Assembly: GCA_051881695.1 (NCBI GenBank)
Contig: JBJEQJ010000019.1
Span: 1-64,000, forward strand
Direction of reading: 5' to 3'
DNA from: CAYJFG01 sp051881695
GTDB taxonomy: Bacteria > Bacillota > Clostridia > Oscillospirales > Acutalibacteraceae
Length of the DNA stretch: 64,000 nucleotides
The position numbers and the translations under genes are program-made. Below, in pieces: positions 61,561-64,000 of this stretch (the first letter of the stretch is position 1; every line of letters begins with the position of its first letter). The notes beneath the pieces were generated by a model. That model was not told where the DNA came from and did no database searches. It saw nothing but the letters and a program-made list of their open reading frames with translations.

Positions 61561-62534
61561 ATGAAGAATCCGTTTGTTTCTGTATCAGATAAGAACACAC
61601 ACTACATATCTGCAAATTGCTCAATAAACAGGCTTATTATTAAAAAGCTTCCTCTTTACGGCATTGAGGACAGCATAGAGGGAAAAGCTGTTTCTGAAAT
61701 TTTCAGCACGCCGATTTTGATTAAAGAAATTGAAAAGCATAAAGAGGAGCTTAATATTGAGGCTGACCTGCCAAAAAGAGATTACCCCTACAGGCTGGAA
61801 AAGCGGCTAAGCGATGAAAATGTTACGGTTTGTTCTGCCGCTGAAAAGATATTAAAAACATTCGGCTCAAGGCTCGGACTAATATTTCTTACGCTAAAAA
61901 CAGGGGAGAAAGAAAACAGAGAGGCACGCCTCGACTGGAGCGACGAAATGTGGGAATACTGGGCAAATGTGAAAGATATAATTATGGTCGGCGGTCTTGC
62001 AAGCGGCTTGCTGGGCAAAAAGCTAAGACAGTACGCCTATAATGTTTTTTCGCTTGCAAATGTTGAGCCGTACAACTTTATTCTTTTTGAAAATGCGTCT
62101 ATAGTCGGCGTTATGGGCTGTGCGTCCGCAATAAAGAGCAATGATGGCGCAAGCATAGTTTTAGATGCCGGTCACACAAACATAAAGCGTTCTCTCATTA
62201 AAAAATCGTGCGGCGAATTTTCAGGTATTATAACCTTGCCGTCTGTAAAAAGCGAATATATGGATTCTGACTACCCTTCCGTGCAGGATAGAATAGAGGC
62301 GGCTAAAAATCTTCATAAATATCTGCTTAACGTAATTCTTGATACTTACCGTGAGGGGGAAAAGCAGTGTGAGCTGTCGGACGAAATTATTATAAGCATT
62401 GCAAATTATGTTGTAGATGGCAAGCTGGATTCAACAAGAGGCGGTTTTTCAAAGCTTTCTTTGCTTTTCGACAATTATGCGGAATGTCTTTCGGAGGATT
62501 TATCCGGAAGCCTGAAAAGAAAAGTCAGCGTGCG
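61561..62534 (+). CDS. Unidentified protein, truncated by the assembly gap
   Basis: The first 324 residues of a protein that I do not recognise; its end is lost in the run of N at 62535. Residues 1-90 are charged. From about 135 there is VKDIIMVGGLASGLLGKKL, then FILFENASIVGVMGCASAI and SIVLDAGHTNIKRSLI. The Gly-rich and LDAGHTN segments recall sugar-kinase/ASKHA folds, but the order is not convincing and no family is claimed. No signal peptide is seen. It is 21 nt behind the channel gene and may be in the same transcript. Confidence 0.6.
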
Positions 62535-62634
62535 NNNNNNNNNNNNNNNNNNNNNNNNNNNNNNNNNNNNNNNNNNNNNNNNNNNNNNNNNNNNNNNNNN
62601 NNNNNNNNNNNNNNNNNNNNNNNNNNNNNNNNNN
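62535..62634. other. Assembly gap, 100 N
   Basis: Exactly 100 N, the conventional filler for a scaffold gap of unknown length. Reading frames that continue through it are artefacts: the frames on either side belong to different genes. Confidence 0.98.
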
Positions 62635-62694
62635 AGTTGCTATATCAAATTTGTAAGATATAACATATTACAAAGCAATGCAGGAGTGATTAAA

Positions 62695-63999
62695 TTGGCA
62701 GAAAATTATTTCAATAAAGAAATGGAATGTGCAGACAGAGAAGTTATGCGAAAGCTTCAGTCCGAAAAGTTAGTTAAGATGGTGAAAAGCTGTTACGAGA
62801 ATGTTCCGCTTTACAAAAAACGCTTTGACGAAATGGGACTTAAACCTGAGGACATAAAATCTATTGACGATATTACAAAGCTTCCTTTTACATATAAAAC
62901 AGATTTAAGAGATAATTATCCGTTTGGTATGTTCGCTGTACCGCATGAGGATTTAATAAGAATACACGCCTCATCGGGAACAACAGGAAAGCAAACTGTT
63001 GTAGGATACACTAAAAATGATGTTGACGTATGGGCTGAGGGCTGTGCAAGAGCTATTGTAGCCGCAGGCGGCTCTAAAAAGGATTTTATCCACGTTTCCT
63101 ACGGTTACGGACTGTTTACCGGCGGACTGGGTCTGCACTACGGTGCAGAAAAGCTCGGCGCTACTGCAATTCCTGTATCATCAGGAAATACAAAAAGACA
63201 GGTTACAATTATTCAAGACTACGGCTCGGATATACTCTGCTGTACTCCGTCCTATGCTATGTTCATCGGTGAAACTATGAGAGATATGGGAGTAGACCCG
63301 AAATCTGTTCCGCTTAGGGCAGGAATCTTCGGAGCAGAAGCGTGGACAGAAAATATGCGTAAGGAAATTGAGGAGATTCTTGCAATTAAGGCTTACGATA
63401 TTTACGGACTTTCAGAGATTGCAGGTCCCGGCGTTGCATACGAGTGCAGCGAGCAGACAGGTATGCATATTTGTGAGGATAACTTCTATCCCGAAATTAT
63501 TAATCCGGATACCGGCGAGGTTTTACCTGACGGCGAATACGGTGAACTTGTATTCACCTGCATTGGTAAGGAGGCTTTGCCGCTTATCCGCTACAGAACA
63601 AGAGATATCTGCAAGCTTTCAAGAGAAAAATGCTCCTGCGGAAGAACTCTTGTTAAAATGTCCAAGACAAAGGGAAGAACTGACGATATGCTCATTATCA
63701 GAGGTATTAACGTATTTCCGTCGCAGGTTGAGCACGTGCTTCTCTCTCTTGGTGTTGCACCGAATTATTTAATAGTAGTAGACAGAAAGAATAACCTGGA
63801 TACTATGGAGGTTCAGGTTGAAATGACAGAGGAGATGTTCTCAGACACAGTAAAGGATATTGAGAGCATAGAACGCAAAATTGCGCTTGCAATGCAGTCA
63901 ACACTTAATATCAGCGCAAAAATCAGACTTGTTGAGCCGAAAAGCCTGCCGCGTTCAGAGGGTAAGGCTGTAAGGGTTATTGATAATAGAAAAAAGTAA
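62695..63999 (+). CDS. paaK: Phenylacetate-CoA ligase family protein
   Basis: 434 residues, adenylate-forming enzyme. CYENVPLYKKRFDEMGLKPEDIKSIDDITKLPFTYKTDLRDNYPFGM is the diagnostic N-terminus. The ATP loop SSGTTGKQT starts at 93. GIFGAEAWTENMRKEIE, DIYGLSEIAGPGVAYEC and RTDDMLIIRGINVFPSQVEHVL follow. Activates phenylacetate or related aryl acids; in Clostridia the physiological role is often indolepyruvate or arylacetate metabolism. TTG 62695 has AGGAGTGA at 62682-62689 and the gene is complete, ending at the window edge. Confidence 0.93.
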   Translation: MAENYFNKEMECADREVMRKLQSEKLVKMVKSCYENVPLYKKRFDEMGLKPEDIKSIDDITKLPFTYKTDLRDNYPFGMFAVPHEDLIRIHASSGTTGKQTVVGYTKNDVDVWAEGCARAIVAAGGSKKDFIHVSYGYGLFTGGLGLHYGAEKLGATAIPVSSGNTKRQVTIIQDYGSDILCCTPSYAMFIGETMRDMGVDPKSVPLRAGIFGAEAWTENMRKEIEEILAIKAYDIYGLSEIAGPGVAYECSEQTGMHICEDNFYPEIINPDTGEVLPDGEYGELVFTCIGKEALPLIRYRTRDICKLSREKCSCGRTLVKMSKTKGRTDDMLIIRGINVFPSQVEHVLLSLGVAPNYLIVVDRKNNLDTMEVQVEMTEEMFSDTVKDIESIERKIALAMQSTLNISAKIRLVEPKSLPRSEGKAVRVIDNRKK

Positions 64000-64000
64000 T

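Overview
The window is chromosomal DNA of a low-to-mid GC Gram-positive bacterium, most likely an anaerobic member of Clostridia (Bacillota), plausibly Oscillospiraceae/Ruminococcaceae-like. The basis is the gene content: spoIIR (sporulation), a tepA-type ClpP homologue, FabK as enoyl-ACP reductase, AddAB rather than RecBCD, a BofC_C-like anchored protein, paaK, and strong GGAGG-type ribosome binding sites with frequent TTG/GTG starts. Genus cannot be fixed from sequence reading alone. There are no phage genes, CRISPR arrays or intact insertion sequences. A 100-N scaffold gap lies at 62535-62634.

Layout. 1-6100: the tail of a membrane protein, a 180-bp MITE-like repeat, then yfbR, tepA, uppP and ftsK/spoIIIE. 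6100-9700: a three-gene ABC-2 exporter operon preceded by a roughly 340-bp leader that holds a promoter, a 32-codon ORF, hairpins and a strong intrinsic terminator. It is followed by a decayed SPL-family radical SAM gene. 9720-12540: a CmpB-type membrane protein, a CNNM/CorC transporter, and a LytTR regulator with its DUF3021 partner. 12814-12890: tRNA-Pro(GGG). 13029-16526 (minus): the hom-thrB-lysC operon for homoserine and phosphohomoserine synthesis. 16640-19653: a class A penicillin-binding protein and a small anchored protein.

20028-29115 is a complete fatty-acid initiation and elongation operon (fabH-fabK-fabD-fabG-fabF-accB-fabZ-accC-accD-accA), closed by a strong terminator. No acpP lies inside it. 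29342-33031 (minus) holds a divergent gpsA, two half-size TSUP transporter genes with an ATGA overlap, and hisH-hisF. 33270-43124 (plus) holds an RpiR regulator, a COG2081 flavoprotein whose reading frame has no ATG/GTG/TTG start ahead of its Rossmann motif, cmk, plsC, a large MORN-repeat protein, an MscS channel, a GNAT enzyme, and a sugar transferase with an O-antigen-ligase-like protein. 43216-48840 holds nadE, an Lrp regulator coupled to an aminotransferase, a 109-bp tandem repeat, ispE and spoIIR. 48921-55872 is addB-addA. 56002-58920 (minus) holds two flavoproteins. 59083-63999 holds VanZ-like, NusG domain II, Gx-transporter and K+-channel-like genes, an unidentified gene cut by the gap, and paaK.

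Most of the window is ordinary core genome. The features most worth testing are: (i) the leader-ORF/terminator upstream of the ABC exporter, arranged like ribosome-mediated attenuators; (ii) two genes whose best-spaced initiation codon is ATT; (iii) several unexplained inverted or tandem repeats between genes; and (iv) an orphan extended -10 promoter with no ORF behind it.
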